Shown here: positions 26,373-34,965 of the stretch, one piece after another
Layout: each line of letters starts with the position of its first letter
Numbering within the stretch: position 1 is the stretch's first letter
DNA from: Jeotgalibacillus campisalis
Lineage (GTDB): Bacteria; Bacillota; Bacilli; Bacillales; Jeotgalibacillaceae
NCBI RefSeq assembly: GCF_000829515.1
Contig: NZ_JXRR01000015.1
Coordinates: forward strand, 146,652-210,651
Length of the DNA: 64,000 bases
Direction: 5' to 3'
Made by a program: the position numbers and the translations under genes
Notes under the pieces: model-generated
What the model was told of the DNA's origin: nothing
Databases searched by the model: none
The model's input: only the letters and a program-made list of their open reading frames with translations

Positions 26373-26885
26373 TTGGCTAAAATTGCAACTGTTATAACGA
26401 GTTATTTTGAAGATGTGGAGTACACAGACCCGGCAAAATCATTCAAAGAATCAGGTCACGAAGTAGTGACAATTGATAAAGAAGCAGGCACTCAGGTAAC
26501 AGGTAAGCAAGGAGAAGCTACTGTTACGATTGATAAGTCCATTGACGAAGTCTCTCCACAGGATTTTGATGCTCTCTTTATTCCAGGCGGATTCTCACCA
26601 GACTTGCTGCGCGGAGACGAAAAATTCGTTGCATTTGCAAAATCCTTTATGGATGACAAAAAGCCTGTGTTCGCTATTTGTCACGGTCCACAATTATTAA
26701 TTACTGCAAAATCTCTTGAAGGACGGACTGCTACTGGATTTACCTCTATAAAAGTAGATATGGAGTATGCAGGAGCAACCTACAAAGACGAAGAAGTTGT
26801 CGTATGCGGAAACCAGCTTGTTACAAGCCGTACACCAGATGATTTACCAGCCTTTACTAGAGAAGCATTAAAATTGTTATCTTAA
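26373..26885 (+). CDS. yfkM: DJ-1/PfpI family general stress protein (YfkM, Gsp18-like)
   Basis: A 170-residue DJ-1/PfpI-fold protein. The TTG at 26373 is set by aaggag nine bases upstream; the in-frame ATG at 26364 lies too close to that site. The nucleophile Cys103 lies in the elbow motif FAICHGPQLL, with the family's LFIPGGFSPD loop (about 69-78) and the CGNQLVTSRTPDDLPAFTRE C-terminus. Relatives act as deglycases, glyoxalases or proteases; the in vivo substrate is not certain. In B. subtilis yfkM belongs to the SigB general stress regulon, and a SigB-like promoter is visible here. Confidence 0.9.
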   Translation: MAKIATVITSYFEDVEYTDPAKSFKESGHEVVTIDKEAGTQVTGKQGEATVTIDKSIDEVSPQDFDALFIPGGFSPDLLRGDEKFVAFAKSFMDDKKPVFAICHGPQLLITAKSLEGRTATGFTSIKVDMEYAGATYKDEEVVVCGNQLVTSRTPDDLPAFTREALKLLS

Positions 26886-26937
26886 GAAGATAGATTTGCT
26901 GAAATAGGCCAATCTTTTAATTTCATATAAGTATAGT

Positions 26938-26982
26938 AAGCCGCTACGATTTCTTCTTTTTTGAAATCGTGGCGGCTTTTTT
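26938..26982 (+). terminator. Terminator of yfkM
   Basis: AAGCCGC-ACGATTTC pairs with GAAATCGT-GCGGCTT around a T-rich loop, followed by a T run. Confidence 0.85.
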
Positions 26983-27050
26983 CAATTATATGAATCTCTT
27001 TATAAAATTTCTTCTCTCTGCCATGCAAAAGATAACTTGAATCCACTATT

Positions 27051-27075
27051 TAAAATAAGATTATTAGGTCGATAT
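27051..27075 (+). promoter_or_regulatory. Candidate SigD promoter of the second chemoreceptor gene
   Basis: TAAA at 27051-27054, 13 bases, GTCGATAT at 27068-27075. The -10 matches seven of eight SigD bases; the spacer is two bases short. It lies 48 bases before the start codon. Confidence 0.5.
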
Positions 27076-27123
27076 ACTTAATAGGGTGGTAGTTCTTTTG
27101 TTGTATAATTGGGGAGGATGAAA

Positions 27124-28848
27124 ATGAAAAAGTTAAAATGGAAGCTGCTTGTCTATTTTCTTGGGGTCATTCTATTAATGGTTGGATTATCCGGTTTTAC
27201 TATGCATAAAATTATGGAAATGAATGAACACACTAAAGAGCTGATCGATTCTGATTTGACCATGCTGACACTTGATCAGGAAAAAAAATATAATATTTCA
27301 CAGCAAATCGCTTTAACCAGAGGCTATCTTTTATATGGTGAGGAAGATTATAAAGAAAGATTCCTGACCCTTTCTGCTCAGAACAATGAGATTTCTGAAA
27401 AGCTGCAGGAATTAAATGCGGGCAATAATGTCAGTTCAGTACTTACGATCGCTAGAGTATGGCAGGGCAATGTAGAAAAACATGTATTCAGCATGTATGA
27501 CAGTAATAGAGAAGAAGAAGCCAGGGTGCTTTTCCGGTCCAGCTACGAACCAACAGCCAGATCTTTAATGGACAGTTTAACTACTTTGTCAGAAGAACAG
27601 CAGGCAAAAATGGATCTTGCTATCAAAGCAAATGAAGAACAAGCAAAAAGCATGATTTTAACTATTATTTTAATTACGGCTATCGTTCTTGCAGCATCAT
27701 TTGTGGTCAGTATGCTTGCGGCTCATCGAATTACAAAACCGATTTTGTTGGTAACTTCAAGAATGAGAACGATTGCACAAGGGGAGCTCAAAGCATACCC
27801 GCTCAAAATACATAGTAAGGATGAGCTTGGTGTATTAGTGTGCACAGTAAATGAAATGAATGATCAGCTTCGCAGCCTTGTGGCAGATATCAATTCAGTC
27901 TCCTCAACCGTTTTATCGCGAGGAAAACAACTTTCAGTTCATGCACAGGAAGTTCGTGAAGGCAGCAGTCAGATTGCCAGCACGATGATGGAGCTTGCAG
28001 ATGGTGCGGGAATACAGGCGGAATCCTCCAGTTCATTAAGTCATAAAATAAATCTTTTTTCTGAAGAAATTTCATCTTCAGCTTCGCTTGGTCATCAAGC
28101 GCAGCATACTGCAGAGAAAACGCTGGCGCTGACTAAAGCGGGCAGCGTGAATATGAAAGAGACAATTCAAAAAGTATATGATATAAATGGCAACTTTAAA
28201 CTTGCGATGAACAGAGTGGAGGGACTGGAAAGCCAGACGAAAAATATCAGTAAGCTTATACAAGTTATTCAGGAAATAGCGGACCAAACGAATTTATTGG
28301 CATTAAACGCCGCTATTGAAGCTGCACGAGCGGGAGAACACGGGAGAGGCTTTGCGGTAGTTGCAGATGAGGTGCGAAAGCTCGCAGAACAGGTTTCCTC
28401 ATCCATCGGAGGCATCACTTCAATTATTTCTACCATTCAATCAGAATCAAATGAAGTAGTGGAGGTGTTAAAGCAAGGGTACGGTCTGGTTGAGGAGGGA
28501 ACTGATCAAATGGAAAAAACAAATGAATCGTTCTCAAGTATTGATGATCAAATGAAGCGTGTATCATTTGAAATAAAAACGGTAGCAGATTCTCTCGATG
28601 ATATTGTTCAAAGTACTAAAGAAATCAATCAAGAGATCGAGCAAATTGCAACCGTGTCTGAGGAGGCTGCTGCCGGTATTGAAGAAACTTCAGCCAGTGC
28701 AGAAGCTTCTCATTCAACAATGCAGCATGTATTTGATACGACTAAAGCGCTTGAACAGGATGCGGATATCTTAAGGGTTCACTTATCTCGATTCAATGTA
28801 GAGCAAGCTGTAGAAGATCAGGCGTCAGGGTCTAATAAATCATCTTAA
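27124..28848 (+). CDS. Methyl-accepting chemotaxis protein, four-helix-bundle sensor
   Basis: A 574-residue transmembrane chemoreceptor. ATG 27124 is six bases after a ggggagg site; earlier TTG 27109 and ATG 27118 overlap that site. TM1 is at about 6-26. A 4HB_MCP-type helical sensor follows (about 30-180; [25 protein letters not shown] in two stretches), then TM2 (about 183-203), HAMP (about 204-257), and the signalling coiled coil. The tip, [23 protein letters not shown], spans about 380-402. 4HB sensors bind small ligands or respond to ions and redox state; the ligand is unknown. It stands alone and is probably SigD-driven with the other motility genes here. Confidence 0.92.
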   Translation: MKKLKWKLLVYFLGVILLMVGLSGFTMHKIMEMNEHTKELIDSDLTMLTLDQEKKYNISQQIALTRGYLLYGEEDYKERFLTLSAQNNEISEKLQELNAGNNVSSVLTIARVWQGNVEKHVFSMYDSNREEEARVLFRSSYEPTARSLMDSLTTLSEEQQAKMDLAIKANEEQAKSMILTIILITAIVLAASFVVSMLAAHRITKPILLVTSRMRTIAQGELKAYPLKIHSKDELGVLVCTVNEMNDQLRSLVADINSVSSTVLSRGKQLSVHAQEVREGSSQIASTMMELADGAGIQAESSSSLSHKINLFSEEISSSASLGHQAQHTAEKTLALTKAGSVNMKETIQKVYDINGNFKLAMNRVEGLESQTKNISKLIQVIQEIADQTNLLALNAAIEAARAGEHGRGFAVVADEVRKLAEQVSSSIGGITSIISTIQSESNEVVEVLKQGYGLVEEGTDQMEKTNESFSSIDDQMKRVSFEIKTVADSLDDIVQSTKEINQEIEQIATVSEEAAAGIEETSASAEASHSTMQHVFDTTKALEQDADILRVHLSRFNVEQAVEDQASGSNKSS

Positions 28849-28863
28849 CTGGAGAAATTGAAA

Positions 28864-28886
28864 AAGGAGCGGATGATCCGCTCCTT
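28864..28886. terminator. Terminator between the chemoreceptor and yfkK
   Basis: AAGGAGCGGA and TCCGCTCCTT pair around TGA. The longer T run is on the minus strand, serving yfkK. Confidence 0.75.
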
Positions 28887-28903
28887 CTACTGTTACAGCT
28901 GTT

Positions 28904-29128
28904 TTATTTTCTGCGCAAATTGCCCAATTCTTCAGCAATAGCCTGCATTTCACTTGGACTGAAGTTCTCGCGTTTCATAACCATTGTATATAGGTCATGG
29001 AGTTCCACATACATTTCCTCATCAAAATGTGTGGCTTTAATCGCTCCAGCGTTCGCCATGCGCAAGCGATCTTTAATTTGTTCAATCATGTATTCTGCGT
29101 TTTCAGTAGATTTTACAGACAAATTCAT
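28904..29128 (-). CDS. yfkK: YfkK, DUF1128 protein
   Basis: A 74-residue, helical, charged cytoplasmic protein that matches DUF1128/YfkK in length and pattern ([15 protein letters not shown] near the start, [19 protein letters not shown] at the end). The function is unknown in the whole family. In B. subtilis yfkK sits next to yfkJ; here the second amino-acid symporter gene lies between them. The ribosome site is weak and distant (aaggga about 12 bases before ATG). Confidence 0.85.
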   Translation of the reverse strand: MNLSVKSTENAEYMIEQIKDRLRMANAGAIKATHFDEEMYVELHDLYTMVMKRENFSPSEMQAIAEELGNLRRK

Positions 29129-29205
29129 CTATTCGTCAGTCCCTTCGATCCGTCATTTTAATCTTTCCATGATTCGATCGATCTGTCAATAAGAACGGCA
29201 TGCTT

Positions 29206-30567
29206 TTATGCGGTTTTGCCCTTCGCTGCCTTTTCCTCTTTTATTTTCTTTTGAATTTGTTTTGTTTCATAAACAACCACACCGGAAAGTCCTAATAGCC
29301 CAATTAGATTCGGGAAGGCCATTAATCCGTTCATCACATCGGAGAATAACCAGACCACATCTAAAGATGCTACAGATCCGATCATGACTGCGATCACAAA
29401 CAGCACGCGATACCAAACATTCAGTTTCTTGGAACCAACTAAGTATTGAAAGCATTTTTCCCCGTAGTAAGACCATCCAATGATGGTCGAAGCTGCAAAG
29501 AAAACGAGTCCTATTGTCACGATGATCGGCCCCATACCGCCTAAGAAATGTTCGAAGGATGCAGAAGTTAATGCGCCGCCTTCTAAATCTCCTCCTTCAT
29601 ATAAGTCTGCCATAACAATCGTTAAGCCTGTTATGGAACAAACAATCAGCGTGTCGAGGAAGACTTGAGTCATCGATACAAGTCCTTGACGTCCAGGCAT
29701 ATCAGTTTTGGCTGCTGCAGCGGCGATCGGAGCAGAACCAAGCCCCGCTTCATTGGAAAATACGCCTCGCGCAACGCCATAACGAATAATGGCACCAATT
29801 ACGCCCCCTGCTATAGCATCATTTCCGAATGCCTGTGTAAAGATTGTGGCAAACGCATCAGGAATAAGAGAAAAGTTTAAGATCATAACAATAAGTCCTG
29901 CTGCTAAATAGAATGCCACCATGATCGGAACAAAAAGGGAAGTAACTTTTCCTATGCTCTTAATACCGCCAAGAATAACAAGAGCAGTAAAAACGGTCAA
30001 AACTATACCAGTGAGCCAGGTGGAAATTCCAAATGTGTCATTCACTACATCAGATACGGAATTTGATTGAACCATATTCCCAATTCCAAAGGCTGCTACT
30101 GCCCCAAATAAGGCGAAAAGAACACCAAGCCACTTTTGTTTCAGCCCTCTTTCAAGGTAATACATCGGGCCTCCTGACATTTCCCCATCAGCGTCCTGAA
30201 CGCGATACTTCACCGCAAGAACCGCTTCGGCATATTTTGTAGCCATCCCAAAAACTGCTGACAGCCACATCCAGAAAATAGCGCCCGGTCCACCTAAAAC
30301 TACAGCCGTAGCAACGCCGACAATATTTCCTGTACCAACCGTGGCGGCCATTGCGGTCATCAGCGACTGGAAGTGGGAGATGTCTCCTTCTGAATTTTTG
30401 TCCTGATTTTTTGAAAATGCCAACTTTAAAGAATAACCAGTCAGTCTGAACTGGATTCCGCCTAAGCGAAGAGTCAAATAAATTCCGGTGCCGACCAATA
30501 AAATCAGCAGAGGCGGTCCCCAAACCAGACCACTGACATCACCAAGAAACTTCTCGAGTGCTTCCAT
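29206..30567 (-). CDS. Sodium:alanine/glycine (AGCS) family symporter, copy 2
   Basis: A sodium-coupled amino-acid importer of 453 residues with about 11 membrane helices. AGCS motifs are FQSLMTAMAATVGTGNIVGV, GGPGAIFWMWLS, EMSGGPMYYLERGL and GVARGVFSNEAGLGSAPIAA. The ATG at 30567 follows aagggggaatttg. It is inserted between yfkK and yfkJ relative to the B. subtilis order. It differs enough from the 21 kb copy that recent duplication is unlikely. The substrate is not assignable. Confidence 0.9.
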   Translation of the reverse strand: MEALEKFLGDVSGLVWGPPLLILLVGTGIYLTLRLGGIQFRLTGYSLKLAFSKNQDKNSEGDISHFQSLMTAMAATVGTGNIVGVATAVVLGGPGAIFWMWLSAVFGMATKYAEAVLAVKYRVQDADGEMSGGPMYYLERGLKQKWLGVLFALFGAVAAFGIGNMVQSNSVSDVVNDTFGISTWLTGIVLTVFTALVILGGIKSIGKVTSLFVPIMVAFYLAAGLIVMILNFSLIPDAFATIFTQAFGNDAIAGGVIGAIIRYGVARGVFSNEAGLGSAPIAAAAAKTDMPGRQGLVSMTQVFLDTLIVCSITGLTIVMADLYEGGDLEGGALTSASFEHFLGGMGPIIVTIGLVFFAASTIIGWSYYGEKCFQYLVGSKKLNVWYRVLFVIAVMIGSVASLDVVWLFSDVMNGLMAFPNLIGLLGLSGVVVYETKQIQKKIKEEKAAKGKTA

Positions 30568-30684
30568 CAAATTCCCCCTTAAATTTATCTTGTCAAAAAA
30601 CTAGAATACAGTAAGAATAACTTAATGTAAATATTCAGAAAACGGATAAGATAGGCAAATGAGCGATTTCTTATATAGGTTGAG

Positions 30685-30709
30685 GTTTCAATCTGCCTAT
30701 TTAAGGTAA
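30685..30709 (+). promoter_or_regulatory. Candidate SigB promoter of yfkJ-yfkI-yfkH
   Basis: GTTTCA (30685-30690), 13 bases, AGGTAA (30704-30709), matching five of six and four of six SigB bases. From memory, this operon belongs to the general stress response in B. subtilis. Confidence 0.4.
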
Positions 30710-30744
30710 AATATAGAGGAGTATAAAAGTTGGAGGATTCTGAT

Positions 30745-31200
30745 TTGAAAAGTGTTTTATTTGTCGGAAAAGGGGATAATTGCTGCTCTTTACTTGCAGA
30801 AGTCATTTTAAGAGACCAAATTGAAAAGCAAAATGCAAGTGAGAACATTAAGGTGGATTCAGCCGGCACAACATCCTGGCAGCATGCAAACCTTCTTTGC
30901 GAAGAGGCAATTGCAGCACTCAGCCAATATGGGATTCACTGTGAGCACCAGTCTCCACGCCAGCTTGAAAGAAAAGATGTAGAATCTTTCGACTACCTCG
31001 TCGCGTTGGATCGGGAAACGCAGGCCGACCTCGAACTTCTGATGCGCAGTTCTTCAGGCAAGGATCACTGCTTTTTATTACTGGAATTAATCCATTCGTA
31101 TACATTGGATGTTCCGAATCCATATTATACAAAGGACTATGATGAAGCGTATCACCTAATTAATGAAGGTTGTAAAGCATTACTAAATAAAATAAAATAA
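30745..31200 (+). CDS. yfkJ: YfkJ-type low-molecular-weight protein tyrosine phosphatase fold, predicted catalytically dead
   Basis: A 151-residue protein that aligns end to end with B. subtilis YfkJ (DSAGTTSW, FDYLVALD, DVPNPYYT), but its active site is destroyed. The P-loop CLGNICRS of YfkJ is GKGDNCCS here: the nucleophile Cys is Gly8 and the phosphate-binding Arg is Cys14. The general-acid Asp of DPYY is Asn125. All three changes are plain codons in an open frame, so a sequencing error is unlikely. The TTG at 30745 follows ggaggattctgat; an upstream TTG at 30730 is possible. It leads the yfkJ-yfkI-yfkH operon. It probably binds phosphoproteins or serves structurally, which is inference. 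Confidence 0.85.
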   Translation: MKSVLFVGKGDNCCSLLAEVILRDQIEKQNASENIKVDSAGTTSWQHANLLCEEAIAALSQYGIHCEHQSPRQLERKDVESFDYLVALDRETQADLELLMRSSSGKDHCFLLLELIHSYTLDVPNPYYTKDYDEAYHLINEGCKALLNKIK

Positions 31201-31223
31201 TTTACTTTAATGGAGGAATTTTA

Positions 31224-31643
31224 ATGGCAGGAAACAAGTTGTCAACAGGGATTTTATTAGGAGCAGTTATTGGCGGTGCTGTCAGTTTACTCGACAGAGA
31301 AACAAGAAGAAGTACGATCGAAGCATACCAAAAAAGCAGCCGTGCCATTTCTTATTATTCAACTCATCCAAAAGAATTGTCACAGCAAACAAAATCAAAA
31401 GTCGAAAAAATAAAAGTAACGGTTGAGCAGATTCAGGATGATTTTGAGTTTCTTTCATCCAAACTCGATGAAGTAAGAGATATGACACCGCAGCTTAAAA
31501 ATATTTTAGTGGAAACAAAAGAGACGTTTGAAACTTCAGGTGAAACATACAAACATGCACTTTCGGATGATTCGGAAGAGGAGCAAAACAGATCTGACTT
31601 GTTTCTTGAACGAAATAATCCAGAGGAAAAAAAGACGATATAA
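31224..31643 (+). CDS. yfkI: YfkI-like YtxH-domain stress protein
   Basis: A 139-residue protein with an N-terminal hydrophobic glycine-rich segment (about 7-22; STGILLGAVIGGAVSLL) followed by a basic turn (DRETRRS), the YtxH-type pattern. A long amphipathic, coiled-coil-like region and an acidic tail follow. It sits second in the operon, 23 bases after yfkJ, with a ggaggaatttta site. In B. subtilis the equivalent gene is part of the general stress regulon. It is probably membrane-associated with the helical body in the cytoplasm; no biochemical role is known. Confidence 0.75.
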   Translation: MAGNKLSTGILLGAVIGGAVSLLDRETRRSTIEAYQKSSRAISYYSTHPKELSQQTKSKVEKIKVTVEQIQDDFEFLSSKLDEVRDMTPQLKNILVETKETFETSGETYKHALSDDSEEEQNRSDLFLERNNPEEKKTI

Positions 31644-31666
31644 AATTCGACAGCAGGAGGGATTAC

Positions 31667-32656
31667 ATGCCTGATCATAAAAAAAACGCTAATGCAATTC
31701 CTCAAAAACAGGTTATAAAAAAGAAGCAGGATGAACAATGGAATGAAGGGAAGAAAAACAGGCATTTGGAGGATATGACAGAGGCAATACATACAGGGGC
31801 AAGGCAGGGGAATTATCACACAGCAGGCGGTTTTATGAAAGAAGTACTAGGGAGGTTCACCCGGGCAGATACACCGGGACTTGGAGCACAATTAGCATAC
31901 TATTTCTTATTATCGCTGTTTCCTCTTTTAATTTTCGCTATTGCCCTTATTCCATATCTGCCTATTACACAGGATCAGATGCTTGATCTCTTTACAGAAT
32001 TTGCACCTGGTGAATCCATGGCGATTATCGAGTCTACGATTTCTGAGGTGGCATCCGGAGAAAGTACCGGATTATTATCTGTCGGTCTGCTGGGAACTTT
32101 ATGGGCTGCTTCAAACGGAATGAATGCCCTGATGAAATCCTTTAACCATGCCTATGAGGTGGAGGAAACGAGACCCTTCATAATTGCCCGCGGTATGGCG
32201 ATTGTATGGACGATTGTGATGGTAGCCGTAGTCGTCATCGCGTTGCTTCTTCCTATTTTTGGTCAGCAGATTGGTGAGATTGCTTTTTCAGCGTTTGGAC
32301 TAACAGAAGCATTTTTGACAATTTGGAATGTCTTGCGTTTTGCAGTAACACCTTTTGTCTTATTTGTTGTATTTGTCGGTTTATATGCATTTGTTCCAAA
32401 TGTTAAAATAAGATTTATCTCAGTGTTGCCAGGTGCGGCGTTTGCTGCTGCAGGCTGGCTCCTTACTTCCTTTCTGTTTTCTTTTTACGTTAGCAGTTTT
32501 GGAAACTATGCTTCTACTTATGGAAGTGTAGGAGGAATTATCGTCTTAATGATCTGGCTGTATTTATCAGGTATTATTATGATGATTGGTGCACAGATTA
32601 ATGCAACGATGGCTGCCAGAAGAAGACATAAGCCGGCTAAGCCAAAAACAACTTAA
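31667..32656 (+). CDS. yfkH: YihY/BrkB family membrane protein (YfkH)
   Basis: A 329-residue integral membrane protein. After a charged N-terminus of about 60 residues there are about six helices. The YihY signatures are LGAQLAYYFLLSLFPLLIF (about 64-82), LWAASNGMNALMKSFNHAYEV (in part), SFGNYASTYGSVGGIIVLMIW, and the C-terminal GAQINAT. The family was once mis-annotated as ribonuclease BN; the transport or structural function remains unproven. It is the last gene of the yfkJ-I-H operon, with a caggaggg site and a strong terminator after it. Confidence 0.9.
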   Translation: MPDHKKNANAIPQKQVIKKKQDEQWNEGKKNRHLEDMTEAIHTGARQGNYHTAGGFMKEVLGRFTRADTPGLGAQLAYYFLLSLFPLLIFAIALIPYLPITQDQMLDLFTEFAPGESMAIIESTISEVASGESTGLLSVGLLGTLWAASNGMNALMKSFNHAYEVEETRPFIIARGMAIVWTIVMVAVVVIALLLPIFGQQIGEIAFSAFGLTEAFLTIWNVLRFAVTPFVLFVVFVGLYAFVPNVKIRFISVLPGAAFAAAGWLLTSFLFSFYVSSFGNYASTYGSVGGIIVLMIWLYLSGIIMMIGAQINATMAARRRHKPAKPKTT

Positions 32657-32690
32657 ATTAATTAGTCATGAATGGTAAATTTGCTGTATT

Positions 32691-32734
32691 AAAAGGTTCC
32701 AATCATTATTTGCTAATGATTGGAACCTTTTTTT
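32691..32734 (+). terminator. Terminator of the yfkJ-I-H operon
   Basis: AAAGGTTCCAATCATT pairs with AATGATTGGAACCTTT, followed by a T run to 32734. Confidence 0.9.
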
Positions 32735-32759
32735 ACTAGTCGCTTATCTAAGCTATGGT

Positions 32760-33464
32760 CTACATTTTTATTCTTACTCTTTTCGTCAAAGCGCGTATGA
32801 TCCACAGCGAAAAGGCAATTAAAGCAAAAGATGCTCCGAATGAAATGACTAATGAAAGATTTTCAGGTGTGTAATTGGAAAGAAGACTGTGTAATGGGGT
32901 ATTCAATTCACGTGACCAGAGTAGATCCATTAAAAAGATCAAAGCTAATGCTCCATTAATTGTGAAAAGTAGTCCCCATCCACCTAAACGATAGTAACCT
33001 GCCCCAATCATCCAACCGGCAATATAGTAGATAAAAATATTCAAGCTGAAAACAATGAAAATAAATAACCAGGATGATTTAACACCTAAAAACGTTTGAA
33101 CATCACTCGGTGCTATAAGTTGTTCTATCCCACCGATGATCAACGCAATAACCATAAAAATAACGGATAAAGCAGCAGAAGAAAGTGCGGTTCCTATAAA
33201 GTAATGCTTTCTAGTAACGCCTAGCTTCACATAATAGCTTAAAAAACTTGGAACGGAAAGAATGCCAACCACCAGCATAAATATTTTATATGGATTTTCA
33301 ATGAAATTAATAAATCCCTCAATACCCAGGTTTTTATCAGCTGAAAAATAACGGATGCCAATAAAAATCATGAGCGTAATCGCAATCAGCCATGCAGCCC
33401 ATCCAAGCTGGACAATGGTCATATCGTAGGCAACTTTAACATCGTTTCGTTTATTTTTGTTCAT
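32760..33464 (-). CDS. Membrane component of a GntR-linked ABC transporter
   Basis: A 234-residue protein with about six hydrophobic helices (about 18-38, 55-75, 90-115, 130-155, 160-180 and 200-222). I do not recognise its family by motif, but it is the third gene of a gntR-ATPase-membrane operon like the YtrA/YhcF-type systems, and its start overlaps the ATPase gene by 14 bases with a gggggatcagg site inside it. It therefore probably forms the membrane part of the transporter. Cargo is unknown; related systems respond to cell-wall antibiotics, which is inference from architecture only. Confidence 0.7.
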   Translation of the reverse strand: MNKNKRNDVKVAYDMTIVQLGWAAWLIAITLMIFIGIRYFSADKNLGIEGFINFIENPYKIFMLVVGILSVPSFLSYYVKLGVTRKHYFIGTALSSAALSVIFMVIALIIGGIEQLIAPSDVQTFLGVKSSWLFIFIVFSLNIFIYYIAGWMIGAGYYRLGGWGLLFTINGALALIFLMDLLWSRELNTPLHSLLSNYTPENLSLVISFGASFALIAFSLWIIRALTKRVRIKM

Positions 33465-34344
33465 CCTGATCCCCCTCTTTAGTTAAGTGAATAAATAAAT
33501 CCTGAAGAGAGACGGGGCCGATTTCCAGTCCTGTTTGCCGTGCTTGAATCCGCTGTTGCTCAGAAAGAGTTTCCATTACCATGACTGATTTAGTGCCGCC
33601 GAGCCTTTGGGAATTAATCTTTTTCATATTTTGAACAAAGTGGTCAACCTCCTCAACAGCTCCTGTAACAGCAGCGCCCATTTCAAGCAGCACATCAATG
33701 GGTTCCTTTAATATCAACTTCCCTTTATGCACGATCACAACTTCGTCAAATAAATAATCCATTTCAGATACCAAATGAGTCGATAAGATAATCGTTCTCG
33801 GATGAAGTGCATGATCTTCTACTATTTTTTGATAAAAAATCTCACGAGTAGGGGCGTCCATCCCGCTGTATGCTTCATCAAAAATTGTAATAGGAGAGCG
33901 GCTGACAAGACCGATCGTGACATTTAACGCAGACATCATTCCTTTAGACAACTCATTTACAGGTTTGGTTAATGGGAGGTTAAAAGCTTTGATTAATTCC
34001 AACGCATAGTCAGGATCATAGTTTGGTTTATAAGCTTCCACTGCTTCTAAGTGTGCTTTGACTTTTTCAGTGTCTTCCTTATATTCTTTTTCATAAACAA
34101 ATGTCACTTGCTGCATAAGATCAGCATTTTCAAAAACGGTCTTACCATTTACTTCAATGGTTCCTTCTGTAGGTTCTAAAAAAGAAGCGAGAAGGGAAAG
34201 GAGTGTTGTTTTACCTGCACCATTTCGACCGATCAATCCATAGATCTTTCCTTGGGCTAGTTGCAAGGATAAATCTTCTAATGCTTTAAAATGACCATAT
34301 CTCATAGTTACATGTTTAAAAACGACATCTTTTTTCATTATCAT
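33451..34344 (-). CDS. ABC transporter ATP-binding protein, YtrB/YhcG-like
   Basis: A 297-residue ATPase with Walker A GRNGAGKTT (about 38-46), a signature in divergent form (NELSKGMMSALN rather than LSGGQ), Walker B ITIFDEAYSG, and an H-loop in STHLVSEMD. The divergent LSKGM signature is common in GntR-linked ABC systems of Firmicutes. A C-terminal extension of about 75 residues follows the ATPase core. The start overlaps the gntR stop (ATGA), so translation is coupled. A second ATG six bases later is an alternative start. Confidence 0.88.
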   Translation of the reverse strand: MIMKKDVVFKHVTMRYGHFKALEDLSLQLAQGKIYGLIGRNGAGKTTLLSLLASFLEPTEGTIEVNGKTVFENADLMQQVTFVYEKEYKEDTEKVKAHLEAVEAYKPNYDPDYALELIKAFNLPLTKPVNELSKGMMSALNVTIGLVSRSPITIFDEAYSGMDAPTREIFYQKIVEDHALHPRTIILSTHLVSEMDYLFDEVVIVHKGKLILKEPIDVLLEMGAAVTGAVEEVDHFVQNMKKINSQRLGGTKSVMVMETLSEQQRIQARQTGLEIGPVSLQDLFIHLTKEGDQDEQK

Positions 34345-34712
34345 TCACGTCCTTTCAATTGTTTGATCAAATTGGTTAATTCACTTTCTGATATCCCTAA
34401 TTTCTGGGCTTCTTGGATCATGGGGAGCATAAATTGATCCACAAAACTTTTTTTCCTTTGTTCAATCAACAGTTCTTTAGCACCCTCTGCAACAAACATC
34501 CCAACACCTCGTTTTTTATAAATGACGCCAGCATCTACCAGTAGATTAATTCCTTTGGCAACGGTTAAATGATTAATTTTATAAAACGTCACTAGCTGAG
34601 TGGTGGAGGGGATTTGATCATTCACCTTCAATTGATCATTCACAATCTGATCCTCTATTCGATCTTTAATTTGTAAAAAAATGGGCTTGCTGTCATTAAA
34701 TGATTGACCCAA
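34341..34712 (-). CDS. GntR-family (YtrA subfamily) transcriptional regulator
   Basis: A 123-residue repressor with the winged helix at about 10-75 (PIFLQIKDRIEDQI, KVNDQIPSTTQLV, VAKGINLLVDAGVIYKKRGVGMFV) and a short helical C-terminus of about 45 residues. The short C-terminus is the mark of the YtrA subfamily. It heads the operon with the ATPase and membrane genes. A perfect 11-base inverted repeat begins 25 bases upstream of the start and is the likely operator, so it should autoregulate. An aaggtggtg site precedes the ATG. Confidence 0.9.
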   Translation of the reverse strand: MGQSFNDSKPIFLQIKDRIEDQIVNDQLKVNDQIPSTTQLVTFYKINHLTVAKGINLLVDAGVIYKKRGVGMFVAEGAKELLIEQRKKSFVDQFMLPMIQEAQKLGISESELTNLIKQLKGRE

Positions 34713-34736
34713 TGGGAAATCACCACCTTATGTTAT

Positions 34737-34764
34737 ATGGTTATATAGTTATGTATATAACCAT
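34737..34764 (-). promoter_or_regulatory. Operator-like palindrome upstream of gntR
   Basis: ATGGTTATATA (34737-34747), gttatg, TATATAACCAT (34754-34764): a perfect 11-base inverted repeat with a six-base spacer, directly upstream of the GntR gene. Confidence 0.65.
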
Positions 34765-34800
34765 AAGTCATAAAGTGTGATTCGTCAATTGGTGTGGTGG

Positions 34801-34815
34801 TTATAATCGTTATAA
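34801..34815. promoter_or_regulatory. PerR-box-like sequence or second GntR half-site
   Basis: TTATAATCGTTATAA matches the PerR box TTATAATNATTATAA at all but one specified position. It also shares GGTTATA with the neighbouring GntR palindrome, so identity is ambiguous. It lies about 90 bases upstream of gntR. Confidence 0.35.
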
Positions 34816-34898
34816 AGTATTTAATCGATGAAATAGAAGGAAAGACTAGCTTGGAGATCCTAAGGAGAGTACAATCGAAAATTTAAGAAATGCACAAA

Positions 34899-34935
34899 AA
34901 AAGAATGTCCTCACTAACATTGTGAGAACATTCTT
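34899..34935 (-). terminator. Terminator of yfkF
   Basis: AAGAATGT-CTCAC pairs with GTGAG-ACATTCTT. On the minus strand a run of seven T residues follows. Confidence 0.8.
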
Positions 34936-34965
34936 CTTTATTTAAATGGTTCCTTCCGCTGTTTT

